From Serratia plymuthica NBRC 102599 (lineage in GTDB: Bacteria; Pseudomonadota; Gammaproteobacteria; Enterobacterales; Enterobacteriaceae), in NCBI RefSeq assembly GCF_001590925.1, contig NZ_BCTU01000013.1, forward strand, positions 141,481 through 205,480: a stretch of 64,000 nt of DNA. The letters run 5' to 3'. Each line of letters opens with the position of its first letter. Position 1 is the first letter of the stretch. The translations under genes were made by a program, and so were the position numbers. Under the pieces are notes generated by a model. The model saw only the letters and a list, made by a program, of their open reading frames with translations. It was not told the origin of the DNA and did no database searches. Positions 50,668-61,106 of the stretch are shown one piece after another.

Positions 50668-51194
50668 TACACATTTACCTTTTAAATATATATACAAAAC
50701 CTGCCATAAGGCAATTTAGGCCGTTTTTAGGAACATTACTTATGGGAGGTACTTAGAAGGTTCGTCTTTGAAGCGGAATCAGATGATAACGTTTTTGGAG
50801 GAACTGCTTAAATCTAAACTCGAACATAAATAGGTCTGTATCACAGGCCGACAAGCATTTACTCATAAATCTAGATTTTACACAAGCAATTTATTGGCAT
50901 ATTTTTATAGCTCCGCCAAATTTGTTTTTATGTCCATGATTATGCATAGATTAATTAATTTATTTTTGCCGTTTCCGCTCAGAAGCATTGCCTTCCGGAA
51001 GGCCGTCATTTCCGCCAGGACCATTGCAAATGAGAGCTAACGCATAAAAATCCAATATGCTTGTCCAAGCTATAACAAAACCCAACCGAGATAGCTAAAC
51101 TTGGGGTGAAAACAAGGCGGATGGCCTTTCAGCCAGCACTTTTACCGCAAAAAATACTATTTTTCAGATTATCCCGAATAAAGGAGCTATGCGC
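50668..51194. other. Intergenic region between cold-shock gene and hglS
   Basis: No gene is seen in these 527 bases. The left part is the long leader and promoter of the CspE-like gene. The middle (about 50880-50970) is very AT-rich. A perfect 14-base palindrome GCCTTCCGGAAGGC lies at 50990-51003, and AAAAATA-C-TATTTTT at 51150-51164 sits just before the hglS ribosome site. Either could be an operator. Confidence 0.5.
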
Positions 51195-52601
51195 ATGACC
51201 GCCCAGCAGTTCGTCTCACCGAATGAAATCCGCTCCAGGTTCTCCCACGCCATGTCAGATATGTACCAAAAAGAGGTGCCTCTCTATGGCGATTTGCTCG
51301 AACTGGTTGCGGAAACCAACCGACAGGTCCTGCGCGAAGATGCCGCATTGGCTCATCAATTACAAATTACCGGTGAAATCGAAAGACTGGCCATGGAACG
51401 CCACGGGGCAATCCGGGTAGGTACGGCGGATGAGCTGGCTACTCTGCGACGGCTGTTTAACGTCATGGGCATGTCACCGGTCGGGTATTACGACCTGGCC
51501 GTGGCAGGAGTTCCGGTTCATTCCACTGCATTTCGCGCAGTACATGAAGATGCGCTGCAGATCAGCCCATTCCGGGTTTTCACCTCATTATTACGGTTAG
51601 AGCTGATTGAAAACCCGGGGTTACGTCAGTTGGCCCAGCAACTGCTGGCCCGCCGCCGCATCTTTACTGAACGCGTGCTGGAGTTGATCGTCTTGCAGGA
51701 AGTTCAGGGCGGGTTGGATGACAGCCAGGCCAGTGAATTTATCGAACAGGCGCTGGAAACTTTTCGTTGGCACAACCGGGCGACCGTCAGTGCAGCCGAA
51801 TATCAACAATTGCACGATCAGCACCGTCTGATTGCCGACGTAGTGGCGTTCAAAGGCCCGCACATCAACCATTTGACGCCACGCACGCTGAATATCGACC
51901 TCGTCCAGCAAGCGATGCCTGGCCGGGGAATCACGCCTAAAGCCGTTATCGAAGGCCCGCCGCCTCGCCGTCGGCCAATTTTGCTACGCCAAACCAGCTT
52001 TAAAGCGCTGGAAGAAAGCGTAGCCTTTGTCGAACATGACGGCAGCAGCGTGGACGGACACCATACCGCGCGTTTTGGCGAAATAGAGCAACGTGGCGTA
52101 GCACTGACCCCGAAAGGCCGGGCTTTGTATGATCGCCTGTTGCAAGCCACCAATGATGCGCTGCAGGCACCGCCAAGTGAAAAGAACGCCGAGCGGTACA
52201 ATCAGTTACTGGCGGAAAACTTCCAGGCGTTTCCAGATGATTATGCAACCTTGCGTGAGCAGCAACTGGCATGGTTCCGCTATTTCCCTACCGAGTGCGG
52301 CCTGGCGGCCAAAGACTCGCTGGATAAACACACTACGCTGGAGCAACTGATAGCTCAGGAACATATTCGCTTTCAGCCTTTGGTGTATGAAGACTTCTTA
52401 CCGGTCAGCGCAGCGGGCATTTTCCAGTCTAATCTGGGTGACAACCGGCATGCTCAGTACAATGCAGCATCGAGCCGCGCCGCTTTCGAGCAGGCTCTGG
52501 GGGCAGAGGTGATAGATGAATTGGCGCTGTACCAACAAACGCAACAGCGTTCGATAAACGCCTGCGCGCAAGCTCTGGGGCTTAACGCGCTGGCCGTTTG
52601 A
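51195..52601 (+). CDS. hglS: 2-oxoadipate dioxygenase/decarboxylase (HglS/YdcJ family)
   Basis: This 468-residue protein belongs to the DUF1338 family: E. coli YdcJ, and HglS of Pseudomonas putida, an Fe(II) enzyme that turns 2-oxoadipate into D-2-hydroxyglutarate in D-lysine breakdown. Family metal ligands fit the His of ERHGAIRVG (residue 70), the second His of GPHINHLTPRT (226) and the Glu of RFGEIEQRG (296). FVSAAGIF-type ending VSAAGIFQSNLG is present. The ATG at 51195 is correctly spaced from AAAGGAG; an ATG at 51189 is too close. It is monocistronic, with no lysine genes around it. E. coli carries its copy elsewhere. Confidence 0.9.
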   Translation: MTAQQFVSPNEIRSRFSHAMSDMYQKEVPLYGDLLELVAETNRQVLREDAALAHQLQITGEIERLAMERHGAIRVGTADELATLRRLFNVMGMSPVGYYDLAVAGVPVHSTAFRAVHEDALQISPFRVFTSLLRLELIENPGLRQLAQQLLARRRIFTERVLELIVLQEVQGGLDDSQASEFIEQALETFRWHNRATVSAAEYQQLHDQHRLIADVVAFKGPHINHLTPRTLNIDLVQQAMPGRGITPKAVIEGPPPRRRPILLRQTSFKALEESVAFVEHDGSSVDGHHTARFGEIEQRGVALTPKGRALYDRLLQATNDALQAPPSEKNAERYNQLLAENFQAFPDDYATLREQQLAWFRYFPTECGLAAKDSLDKHTTLEQLIAQEHIRFQPLVYEDFLPVSAAGIFQSNLGDNRHAQYNAASSRAAFEQALGAEVIDELALYQQTQQRSINACAQALGLNALAV

Positions 52602-52602
52602 G

Positions 52603-53583
52603 TTATTTAGTCAGCAGCGCTTCGATACTTTGCAGCAACGACTCAGCCTGATCGGGGGGAAGAACCGCATCTACCGGTAAATACCACCAGTTGGGCTGGG
52701 CAAAAATGCGGCATTTGACCGCATCTTTTTCAGTCATCAGCAGCGTTTGCTCAGATGACGCCAACGCCGCCAGTTGAGCATGCTGGTACTCCTGATGATC
52801 GGCGAACGCGACTTCTTTCTCGACATCCACGCCAAGCTTTTCCAGCGTGGCGAAAAAGCGTGGCGGATGGCCAATCCCGGCCATTGCTACCACGTGCGGC
52901 AACTCAGCCGCCGGCCGACGCGCACCGCTGGCGATATTGACCGCCTCACGCGCTTGCAACCGCATGGCAATTTCACCCGTCTGAGCCACGCCGCCGTTGG
53001 CAATCCGCGCATTCACGCTGTTCAGGCGCGACGCGCGTTCACGCATCGGTCCCGCCGGTAACCACCAGCCATTGCCAAAACGGCGCACGCCGTCGATCAC
53101 CACCAGTTCAAAATCACGTTGCAACGCGTAATGCTGCAAACCGTCATCTGTGATGACAACATCGAGTTTCTGCTGTTGCAGCAGTGCCTGCACCGCTTCC
53201 GCACGCTTTGGCGAAATGGCTACAGGCGCACCGGTGCGTTGATAAATCAATACCGGCTCATCGCCCGCCTGCTGGGTCGTAGTGTGTTCATCCAATACCA
53301 ACGGATAAGATGCCGCTTTGCCACCATAACCGCGTGATACCACACCCACCCGGTATCCGCGCTGTTGCAATTGCTCCACCAGCCAGATCACCGTTGGCGT
53401 TTTACCGTTGCCGCCGGCGGTAAGGTTTCCCACCACCACCACCGGCACAGGTGCACGCCAGCTTTTACGCAGGCCACAGCGATAACTCAGCCGAATCAAA
53501 CTGCTGACCAGACCGTACAGCCAGGACAAGGGCAACAACAGCAGGTATACCAATGAGCTGCCCGACCAAATGCGCTCGATCAT
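52603..53583 (-). CDS. lpxK: Tetraacyldisaccharide 4'-kinase LpxK
   Basis: LpxK (326 residues, E. coli 328) phosphorylates the lipid A disaccharide at the 4' position on the inner membrane. A membrane-proximal N-terminal helix (about 10-32, [20 protein letters not shown]) precedes the unusual Walker [13 protein letters not shown] (about 52-63). The catalytic [12 protein letters not shown] motif lies near residue 140. Its start shares one base with the msbA stop (TAATG), so the two are coupled. It converges with hglS with one base between the stops. Confidence 0.97.
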   Translation of the reverse strand: MIERIWSGSSLVYLLLLPLSWLYGLVSSLIRLSYRCGLRKSWRAPVPVVVVGNLTAGGNGKTPTVIWLVEQLQQRGYRVGVVSRGYGGKAASYPLVLDEHTTTQQAGDEPVLIYQRTGAPVAISPKRAEAVQALLQQQKLDVVITDDGLQHYALQRDFELVVIDGVRRFGNGWWLPAGPMRERASRLNSVNARIANGGVAQTGEIAMRLQAREAVNIASGARRPAAELPHVVAMAGIGHPPRFFATLEKLGVDVEKEVAFADHQEYQHAQLAALASSEQTLLMTEKDAVKCRIFAQPNWWYLPVDAVLPPDQAESLLQSIEALLTK

Positions 53584-55331
53584 TATTGGCCGAACTGCAT
53601 GCGGTGAAGCTGTGCGTAGACCCCGCGCCGTTCGATTAGCGCCGCATGCTCACCGCGTTCAACGATGCGTCCATCTTCCACCACCAGGATTTCATCGGCT
53701 TTTTCAATGGTCGACAAGCGGTGCGCGATCACCAGCGAGGTGCGGTTTTTCTGCAGTTCGTCCAGCGCTGCCTGAATGGCGCGTTCTGATTCCGTATCCA
53801 GCGCTGAAGTTGCTTCATCAAGGATCAGAATCGGGCAATCGCGCAACAGTGCGCGCGCGATAGCGATACGCTGACGCTGGCCACCGGACAACATCACGCC
53901 GTTCTCGCCAATCACCGTATCCAGACCATTCTCCATTTTCTCAATGAAATCCATGGCATAAGCCATTCGCGCAGCCTTCTCGATTTCTTCCCGGCTGTAA
54001 CGATCTTCACGAGCGTAAGCGATATTGTTAGCGATGGTGTCGTTAAACAAATGCACGTTTTGCGATACCAGAGCGACCTGATCGCGCAATGACGCCAAGG
54101 TATACTCGCGCAGGTCATGCCCGTCCATCAGGATTTCGCCTTCCTGAACGTCATAGAAACGGGTCAGCAGGTTGGCAATAGTCGATTTGCCCGATCCCGA
54201 ACGGCCCACCAATGCTACGGTTCTGCCTTCTGAAATGCTCAGATTGATATCACGCAGTGCCGGCGTTTCTTTCCCTGGATAATAAAAAGTCACGTTACGG
54301 AATTCGATATCGCCTTTAGCACGCGCCACTTCGCGGGTGCCGGTATCTTTTTCCTGCTCCATATCCAAAATCGAGAACAACGTTTGGCAAGCAGCCATCC
54401 CGCGCTGGAACTGGGCATTGACGTTGGTCAGCGATTTCAGTGGACGCATTAAGGCGATCATCGACGAGAACACCACAGTAATGGTACCGGCGGTCAGGGT
54501 TGCCATCACACTAGGGAAACTCGCAGCGTACAGTACAAACGCCAGCGCTAACGAAGCAATCAACTGAATAATCGGGTCAGAGATTGAAGATGCTGAAACC
54601 AGCTTCATGCCCTGCTGGCGCATGCGGTTGCTGACCGAGTTGAAGCGCTCGGTTTCCACCTGTTGGCCGCCAAAAATAAGCACTTCCTTGTGACCTTTCA
54701 GCATCTGCTCGGCACTGGTGGTGACCTGCCCCATGGTGTTCTGCATGCTTTTACTGATACTACGGAAGCGTTTGGAAACAATGCGAATTGCGATAGACAC
54801 GATCGGTGCCAGCACAATCAGAATCACCGATAACTGCCAGCTGTAGTAGAACATCATGCTGAACAACGCAATTATCGACGCGCCTTCACGCACCACGGTG
54901 ACCAATGCGCTGGAAGAGGATGAGGCCACTTGCTCAGAGTCATAGGTGATACGCGACAACAGCGTGCCGGTTGACTGCTGATCGAAGAAGGATACCGGCA
55001 TTCTCATCATATGGCCAAACAGCCGGCGGCGCATATGCATCACCACCATACCGGACACCCATGAGATACAATAGCTGGAAACGAAGCCCGTCAGGCCACG
55101 TACCACCATCAAGCCAATGACGGCCAACGGCATCCAAAGCAAAATGCTGCTCTCGGTTTTCCCAAAACCATCATCCAATAAAGGTTTAAGCAAGGACAAC
55201 ATAAAGGCATCGCTGGCCGCGTTAAGCACTAACGCAATGGCGGCCACAATCAACCCGGTCTTAAAAGGAGTGATCATCGGCCAGAGGCGACGGAAAGTCT
55301 GCCAAGTGGAGAGATCTTTATCATTCATCAT
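53583..55331 (-). CDS. msbA: Lipid A flippase MsbA
   Basis: MsbA (582 residues, the E. coli length) is the homodimeric ABC exporter that flips core-lipid A across the inner membrane. Six membrane helices fill about residues 20-320. The nucleotide-binding domain has Walker [10 protein letters not shown] (about 376-384), the signature LSGGQRQR, Walker [13 protein letters not shown] and the H-loop AHRLST. The sequence [10 protein letters not shown] and the coupling-helix region are near identical to E. coli. It is co-transcribed with lpxK. Confidence 0.98.
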   Translation of the reverse strand: MMNDKDLSTWQTFRRLWPMITPFKTGLIVAAIALVLNAASDAFMLSLLKPLLDDGFGKTESSILLWMPLAVIGLMVVRGLTGFVSSYCISWVSGMVVMHMRRRLFGHMMRMPVSFFDQQSTGTLLSRITYDSEQVASSSSSALVTVVREGASIIALFSMMFYYSWQLSVILIVLAPIVSIAIRIVSKRFRSISKSMQNTMGQVTTSAEQMLKGHKEVLIFGGQQVETERFNSVSNRMRQQGMKLVSASSISDPIIQLIASLALAFVLYAASFPSVMATLTAGTITVVFSSMIALMRPLKSLTNVNAQFQRGMAACQTLFSILDMEQEKDTGTREVARAKGDIEFRNVTFYYPGKETPALRDINLSISEGRTVALVGRSGSGKSTIANLLTRFYDVQEGEILMDGHDLREYTLASLRDQVALVSQNVHLFNDTIANNIAYAREDRYSREEIEKAARMAYAMDFIEKMENGLDTVIGENGVMLSGGQRQRIAIARALLRDCPILILDEATSALDTESERAIQAALDELQKNRTSLVIAHRLSTIEKADEILVVEDGRIVERGEHAALIERRGVYAQLHRMQFGQ

Positions 55332-55366
55332 GCAAATACCAGCATCGGAAGAAATAGCGGCCTATT

Positions 55367-57688
55367 TTACTCATTATCACCCTCTACGCCAAACCGCTGA
55401 TGGTACCAACGGGGCATTAATTGTTCACGAAAGCCTTTAATTTGCCAATCGTTGTCGAAAAAAAGCACGGATATCTGACCTGACCGCGAAGTATCGCGCC
55501 ATATGATGCCATTTGCCAGATATCTGGCGATAACTTTAACGGCAGGTAATCGCCATTTGTTGTAACGAGATGCGGACGCCAAAGCCACCTCCGGCGCTAC
55601 CGCACGCAGAAACGGCGGCGTCGAGGACGTCCTGCTACCGTGATGTGGAACCTGAAGCACTGTGGATGCCAGCCGATCGCGTTGTAATCTGAGCAACTGC
55701 GCTTCCGCTTGCTTTTCCACGTCGCCGGTCAGCAACAGGCTATATTGGCCATCATCAACGCGGATCACGCAAGAATCGTCATTGACCGGTCGCTTTAGCG
55801 CTTTCGGCGGCCATAACACCTGAAATTGCAGCGATTGCCACCGCCAGCTTTCGCCGGCCACGCAGGGTAAATGAAACGGGTCAAGTATCGGGCTGCGTAC
55901 CGTGGCCAGAGGAAATGCTTGCCTTACCTCTTCCAGGCCCCCGGTATGATCAAGGTGATCGTGGCTGATGATAATTTGCTCCAGATCGATACCCCGCCAG
56001 TTTAGCATTGGCAAAATATGACGTTCCGCAGCACTGCCCGTCGCCCAGCGATCACCGGTATCGAACAGTATCCCCTTTCCGTTTCTTTCTATCACTACCG
56101 CCAGGCCATGCCCGACGTCCAGCATGTCGACCCGCCAACGATATGAGGGTTCTTTTTCCCGCCACAGCACGCAACATATCGCCACAGCGGCCAAGCCTGC
56201 CGTATAGCATAACCACCAGTGAAAACGCCAGTAGATAACCAGCAGCCAACCCGCTGCGCTGACCAACAGCGAGGCTGCGCCCAGATCGATCCATCCACGC
56301 TGCAAATAATGCAGCGGCGTAAACACCCATAGCAGTGTCAAATCGGCCAGCCACCAGAATCCGCCGCTCAATAGCGGTAAAGCGCCACAAATTACCGCGA
56401 TCAAAATCAAAGGAACCGTCACCAGAGAAACCACAGGTACCGCCCACAGATTCGCTGGCATAGAGGTCAACGTCAGGCCGAGAAACAAAGCGGCCTGCAT
56501 CGGCACCAGCAACAACGTGATACCAAACTGAATGTGCAGCCAACGCACCGGTCCCCAGTACCAGGCAGAGCGGAAACGTGCACTTAACGGCATCCATTCG
56601 AACCAAAAGATCAGGCAGGCCACCGCCAGTACCGATAACCAGAAACTGTCTGACAGTACCGCCAGCGGATCGCAGACCAGAATTAACCCCACGCACCACA
56701 GCCATACCTGCCAGGAAGTGCAGTGAATACCGCGTAGGCGCAGCAACATCCACAGCGTCAACGCCAAGGCAGTACGCACCGCCGGGGGTTGTGCGCCAGC
56801 CAACCAGACATACGCCAAGGTACCAAACCAACTGGCTAACAAGGGGAAGCGGTAGCCGATCAGGTGTGCAGGCAACAAGAACTGAACCGCCCGTAGCGCC
56901 AGCCAAATCAATATGGCCGCCATAGCCACGTGCAGGCCTGAAATCGCCATCAGATGCGCAATGCCGGTTTTCAGCATCAGAGTGCGTAACTCAGGGTCTA
57001 GCGAGGTTCTTTCGCCAAACGCTAAAGCCAGCAATACCGATTTATATCGCAGGTCACCCATGTTGCTCTCGGCATGGCTGATAATACGCTGCCGCCAGTT
57101 GCAACTCCCCTCCAACAGCCTGGCGCGCTTCACCTGCGCAGTCAGTGGCTGACGTTGCGCCATCGCCCAACGCTGGCTATCGAAGCCCCCCTCGTTCAGT
57201 TTTCCGTGCATCGCTCTCAGACGCAGCCGGAGTTCCCAACGCTGCCCAGCACAGAGTTGCGGCTCTTCCGGCTGCCAAACGGTGGTAAAGGCAATTGATG
57301 GCGTTAGCCAGCGCCCGTCAACCTGTTCGATACGCATCAGCGTTTGTTTGCTCGCAGCGGGCACCAAAGTAACACCGGCAACTTGTACCACGGCGGTCAC
57401 CTCCGGCCCGCGGCTCAGTTGTTCGACTTGCGCCACCAGATTACCGGCATTGAAGGTCGCCCACAGAAATCCCAATGCTCCCCAACCAATAAATTGACAG
57501 CCCGCCCAACGGAAACGCAGCATCAAGCTAGCGGGTAAAACAACCAACAAAGTTGTTAACGCATCGGGTAATTGCGGTAGCACCAGTAACGGCAGAATGC
57601 CGCAGACAACGGCGATAACCGCCAGATCCAGCGAAGTTTTGATCGACCTTTCTCCCGTCCGACAGAAGGACGTGCAACTATTGCACAT
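55367..57688 (-). CDS. comEC: ComEC/Rec2-family DNA uptake channel (YcaI)
   Basis: This protein has an N-terminal OB-like domain (about 60-180), the ComEC competence membrane domain with about ten helices (roughly 205-480, opening with HLMAISGLHVAM) and a C-terminal metallo-beta-lactamase-like domain. The latter carries DVGHGLAVVI, SHDHLDHTGG and VPHHGSRTSS. ComEC forms the inner-membrane channel for single-stranded DNA in transformation. The start is uncertain: ATGs at 57718 and 57688 both give N-termini longer than E. coli YcaI. The position aligned with the E. coli start is an ATC (57643) behind GGAGAAAGG. It pairs functionally with sxy at the left end. Confidence 0.9.
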   Translation of the reverse strand: MCNSCTSFCRTGERSIKTSLDLAVIAVVCGILPLLVLPQLPDALTTLLVVLPASLMLRFRWAGCQFIGWGALGFLWATFNAGNLVAQVEQLSRGPEVTAVVQVAGVTLVPAASKQTLMRIEQVDGRWLTPSIAFTTVWQPEEPQLCAGQRWELRLRLRAMHGKLNEGGFDSQRWAMAQRQPLTAQVKRARLLEGSCNWRQRIISHAESNMGDLRYKSVLLALAFGERTSLDPELRTLMLKTGIAHLMAISGLHVAMAAILIWLALRAVQFLLPAHLIGYRFPLLASWFGTLAYVWLAGAQPPAVRTALALTLWMLLRLRGIHCTSWQVWLWCVGLILVCDPLAVLSDSFWLSVLAVACLIFWFEWMPLSARFRSAWYWGPVRWLHIQFGITLLLVPMQAALFLGLTLTSMPANLWAVPVVSLVTVPLILIAVICGALPLLSGGFWWLADLTLLWVFTPLHYLQRGWIDLGAASLLVSAAGWLLVIYWRFHWWLCYTAGLAAVAICCVLWREKEPSYRWRVDMLDVGHGLAVVIERNGKGILFDTGDRWATGSAAERHILPMLNWRGIDLEQIIISHDHLDHTGGLEEVRQAFPLATVRSPILDPFHLPCVAGESWRWQSLQFQVLWPPKALKRPVNDDSCVIRVDDGQYSLLLTGDVEKQAEAQLLRLQRDRLASTVLQVPHHGSRTSSTPPFLRAVAPEVALASASRYNKWRLPAVKVIARYLANGIIWRDTSRSGQISVLFFDNDWQIKGFREQLMPRWYHQRFGVEGDNE

Positions 57689-57870
57689 CGCACCCCATGG
57701 ACAGGATTGTTCCCCCATACTCAGGCAGCCGCCAGCTGCAATGCGACGGCTCGCGGCACAGGCTGCAGGTTAACGATAATGGTTTCATTTATTGATGCTA
57801 AGCTGCGGCGCAGCGCGCAAAAAAGTCAGAACGGAAGGCTGAGAAATCAGAAAACAGCTGAGCGGCAGGC

Positions 57871-57900
57871 AAAAAAAACGGCGCCCTGAGGCACCGTTTT
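57871..57900 (-). terminator. ihfB terminator
   Basis: On the minus strand ACGGTGCC-TCAG-GGCGCCGT pairs over 8 bases with one G-T pair and is followed by seven or more T residues. Confidence 0.92.
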
Positions 57901-57939
57901 ATATTCTTTACAAGCAACAACTCTATGGATAATCAGTGA

Positions 57940-58224
57940 TTAACCATAGATATTGGCGCGGTCACGCAGCTCTTTACCTGGCTTGAAGTGAGGAACGTAC
58001 TTGCCGTCCAACTCAACTTTGTCGCCAGTTTTCGGGTTGCGACCAACGCGCGGAGCACGGTAGTGAAGAGAAAAACTGCCGAATCCGCGGATCTCGATGC
58101 GTTCACCATCGGCTAACGTTGCAGCCATGTGTTCTAACATCTCTTTCACTGCATCCTCAACGGCTTTCGCCGGTACATGAGATTGCTGGCCAGCAAGTCT
58201 TTCAATAAGTTCAGACTTGGTCAT
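57940..58224 (-). CDS. ihfB: Integration host factor beta subunit
   Basis: IhfB (94 residues, the E. coli length) forms IHF with IhfA and bends DNA sharply at specific sites. [29 protein letters not shown] forms the dimer helices (shown here in part as [14 protein letters not shown]). [21 protein letters not shown] is the start of the DNA-binding arm, with the intercalating proline in the RNPKTG turn. It follows rpsA after 62 bases containing a GC-rich hairpin. Confidence 0.98.
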   Translation of the reverse strand: MTKSELIERLAGQQSHVPAKAVEDAVKEMLEHMAATLADGERIEIRGFGSFSLHYRAPRVGRNPKTGDKVELDGKYVPHFKPGKELRDRANIYG

Positions 58225-58259
58225 GAGTCCTCCAAGCTTTGCAGCTAAACTACCGTATC

Positions 58260-58280
58260 GGGGCGGTCAGAAACCGCCCC
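58260..58280 (-). other. Stem-loop between rpsA and ihfB
   Basis: A perfect 8-base stem (GGGGCGGT with ACCGCCCC, 5-base loop) lies just after the rpsA stop. It has no T-run, so it is more likely an attenuating or mRNA-stabilising element than a full terminator. Confidence 0.6.
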
Positions 58281-58286
58281 CCGTCA

Positions 58287-59960
58287 TTACTCGCCTTTAG
58301 CCGCTTTGAAAGCTTCAGCCATTGCGTTAGAGAAGTTGCTTTCTTCCTGCTTGTTGTTAACAGTTGCGATAGCGTCTTTCTCGTCAGCTTCGTCCTTAGC
58401 ACGTACGGACAGGCTTACTACACGGTTCTTACGGTCAACGCCGGTGAATTTAGCTTCAACGTCGTCGCCTACATTCAGAACCAGAGTTGCATCTTCAATG
58501 CGGTCGCGAGAGGCTTCAGATGCACGCAGGTAACCTTCTACGCCGCCTGCTAATTCAACTGTAGCACCTTTGGCGTCAACTGCAGTGACTTTACCAGTAA
58601 CAATAGTACCTTTCTTGTTCATAGACAGGTAGTTATTGAACGGGTCTTCAGCCAGTTGCTTCACGCCCAGAGAGATACGCTCGCGCTCTGCGTCAACTTG
58701 CAGAACAACCGCTGCGATTTCGTCGCCTTTCTTGTATTCACGTACTGCTTCTTCGCCTGCAACGTTCCAGGAGATGTCAGACAGGTGAACCAGGCCGTCG
58801 ATGCCGCCGTCCAGGCCGATGAAGATACCGAAGTCAGTGATAGACTTGATTTTACCTTCAACGCGGTCGCCCTTGTTGTGGGTTTCTGCGAACAGCTGCC
58901 ATGGGTTAGATTTGCACTGCTTCAGGCCCAGAGAAATACGACGACGCTCTTCATCGATGTCCAGAACCATAACTTCCACTACATCGCCCACGTTAACAAC
59001 TTTGGACGGATGGATGTTTTTGTTGGTCCAATCCATTTCAGAAACGTGTACCAGACCTTCAACGCCTTCTTCGATTTCTACGAAGCAGCCGTAATCAGTC
59101 AGGTTGGTTACACGACCAGTCAGCTTGGTGCCTTCTGGGTAACGTTTCGCGATAGCAACCCATGGATCTTCGCCCAGTTGTTTCAGGCCCAGGGAAACAC
59201 GAGTACGCTCGCGGTCGAACTTCAGCACTTTAACAGTGATTTCGTCGCCAACGTTGACGATTTCGCTTGGATGCTTAACGCGTTTCCAAGCCATATCAGT
59301 GATGTGCAGCAGGCCGTCTACGCCGCCCAGATCAACGAATGCACCGTAGTCAGTGAGGTTCTTAACGATACCTTTAACTTCCATGCCTTCCTGCAGGTTT
59401 TCCAGCAGTTGATCGCGTTCTGCGCTGTTTTCGGATTCGATAACCGCACGGCGAGAAACTACAACGTTGTTGCGTTTCTGGTCCAGCTTGATGACTTTGA
59501 ACTCAAGCTCTTTGCCTTCCAGGTGCAGAGTGTCGCGTACTGGACGCACGTCAACCAGGGAACCTGGCAGGAACGCACGAATACCATTCAGCTCTACAGT
59601 GAAGCCACCCTTAACTTTGCCGTTGATAACACCGACGACAGTTTCAGCTTCTTCGTAAGCTTTTTCCAGCGTGATCCAAGCTTCGTGACGCTTAGCTTTC
59701 TCACGGGACAGCAGAGTTTCACCGAAGCCATCTTCAACAGCGTCCAGCGCAACGTCAACTTCGTCGCCTACCTGGATTTCCAGCTCGCCCTGTGCGTTTT
59801 TGAATTGCTCAGCCGGGATGGCAGACTCAGATTTCAGACCGGCGTCAACCAGTACTACGTCTTTGTCGATAGCAACTACAACGCCACGAACGATGGAACC
59901 CGGACGGGTTTCGATTGTTTTCAGGGATTCTTCAAAGAGTTGAGCGAAAGATTCAGTCAT
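58287..59960 (-). CDS. rpsA: 30S ribosomal protein S1
   Basis: S1 (557 residues, the E. coli length) captures mRNA on the 30S subunit. It has six S1 OB-fold repeats (about 20-85, 105-170, 190-260, 277-347, 364-434 and 451-520); the [20 protein letters not shown] and [20 protein letters not shown] cores show repeats 3 and 4. The start has only a weak GAAG instead of a normal Shine-Dalgarno. This is the E. coli arrangement by which S1 represses its own translation. Confidence 0.98.
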   Translation of the reverse strand: MTESFAQLFEESLKTIETRPGSIVRGVVVAIDKDVVLVDAGLKSESAIPAEQFKNAQGELEIQVGDEVDVALDAVEDGFGETLLSREKAKRHEAWITLEKAYEEAETVVGVINGKVKGGFTVELNGIRAFLPGSLVDVRPVRDTLHLEGKELEFKVIKLDQKRNNVVVSRRAVIESENSAERDQLLENLQEGMEVKGIVKNLTDYGAFVDLGGVDGLLHITDMAWKRVKHPSEIVNVGDEITVKVLKFDRERTRVSLGLKQLGEDPWVAIAKRYPEGTKLTGRVTNLTDYGCFVEIEEGVEGLVHVSEMDWTNKNIHPSKVVNVGDVVEVMVLDIDEERRRISLGLKQCKSNPWQLFAETHNKGDRVEGKIKSITDFGIFIGLDGGIDGLVHLSDISWNVAGEEAVREYKKGDEIAAVVLQVDAERERISLGVKQLAEDPFNNYLSMNKKGTIVTGKVTAVDAKGATVELAGGVEGYLRASEASRDRIEDATLVLNVGDDVEAKFTGVDRKNRVVSLSVRAKDEADEKDAIATVNNKQEESNFSNAMAEAFKAAKGE

Positions 59961-60141
59961 GTTTAATCTTCAGGGTTCTATAGTTTAACGTCCATTTAGC
60001 ATCCCGCCGAATGGGGTTGTTTCACATACCCCGCCATTGGCTCCATGCCGACAGGGTTTAGGTTACAGGGGTAAAATTTTACCCGATATAGTTCGATACC
60101 GCTATGACAAATATGACAAAAAGCAATAACGTCGCTGCAGT

Positions 60142-60831
60142 TTATTGCTGCGGCAACGCTAACACTTCATGTGCATAAGTCAGCGCGCGCTGGATGACTT
60201 CGTCGATCGACATACTGGTAGAATCCAGCACGAGGGCGTCGGAAGCCGGCACCAGTGGCGCGATAGGCCGATTGCGGTCACGGTCATCCCGTTCCTTTAT
60301 CTCGGCTAAAAGACGTTCAAAGTTAACATTAAAGCCCTTTTCCTGCAACTGTAGCATGCGGCGGTGCGCACGCTCCTCCGAACTGGCATCCAGGAAAATC
60401 TTTACCGGTGCATCGGGGAACACCACCGTACCCATATCACGGCCATCGGCAATCAAACCGGGAGCTTCGCGGAACGCGCGCTGGCGGCGCAGCAAAGCTT
60501 CGCGCACACGCGGAAAAGCCGCTGCCTGCGAGGCGGTATTACCGACAGTTTCAGTGCGGATTTCATTACTGACATCCTCACCTTCCAAAATGACCTGCAG
60601 TTTGCCTGCCTGGGCAACAAAGCGGACGTCGAGATGTGCGGCCAGCGGAACCAGCGCCTCCTCAGAGGTGATATCGACCTGATGATGCAGTGCCGCCAAC
60701 GCCAGCACGCGGTAAATCGCGCCGGAATCCAGCAAACGCCAACCAAGGGATTCGGCCAACGCTTTACACAGAGTGCCTTTGCCTGCGCCACTTGGTCCAT
60801 CAACGGTTATCACCGGGGCTGTAGCCGTCAT
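60142..60831 (-). CDS. cmk: Cytidylate kinase
   Basis: Cmk (229 residues) phosphorylates CMP and dCMP. The P-loop GPSGAGKGT is at about 12-20, and the CMP-binding insert characteristic of bacterial enzymes is present (about 60-110). [23 protein letters not shown] and the LID region [14 protein letters not shown] follow. [19 protein letters not shown] at 60831 is the family start with GAAGGAGAGAG upstream; the frame runs 22 codons further. It precedes rpsA as in E. coli, but no ycaL gene lies between it and aroA. Confidence 0.97.
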   Translation of the reverse strand: MTATAPVITVDGPSGAGKGTLCKALAESLGWRLLDSGAIYRVLALAALHHQVDITSEEALVPLAAHLDVRFVAQAGKLQVILEGEDVSNEIRTETVGNTASQAAAFPRVREALLRRQRAFREAPGLIADGRDMGTVVFPDAPVKIFLDASSEERAHRRMLQLQEKGFNVNFERLLAEIKERDDRDRNRPIAPLVPASDALVLDSTSMSIDEVIQRALTYAHEVLALPQQ

Positions 60832-61053
60832 TTCTCTCTCCTTCGGGTAGAAAACCTCACAGGGACGCAACCTGCCGTCAGCACAACGCGAAAGCATAAT
60901 TACGAACGCCCCTGCCGCCTGCCCAATCGAGGCAGATACGGTGGCGTATTATACGCTGCCCAGAGACGAACTGTTACCCTGGAACTGTCTGGTTGTTGAA
61001 AATAAGCGCATAACCGCAGAAAAGTATAGAAGAAGCCTCGGCGACCAGGCATT

Positions 61054-61085
61054 AAAAACGACAAAGGCCCGGTTAAGGGCCTTAA
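61054..61085 (-). terminator. serC-aroA operon terminator
   Basis: On the minus strand AAGGCCC-N6-GGGCCTT is followed by TGTCGTTTTT, 20 bases after the aroA stop. Confidence 0.9.
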
Positions 61086-61106
61086 AAGAAATCATCTGAC
61101 TACCGG

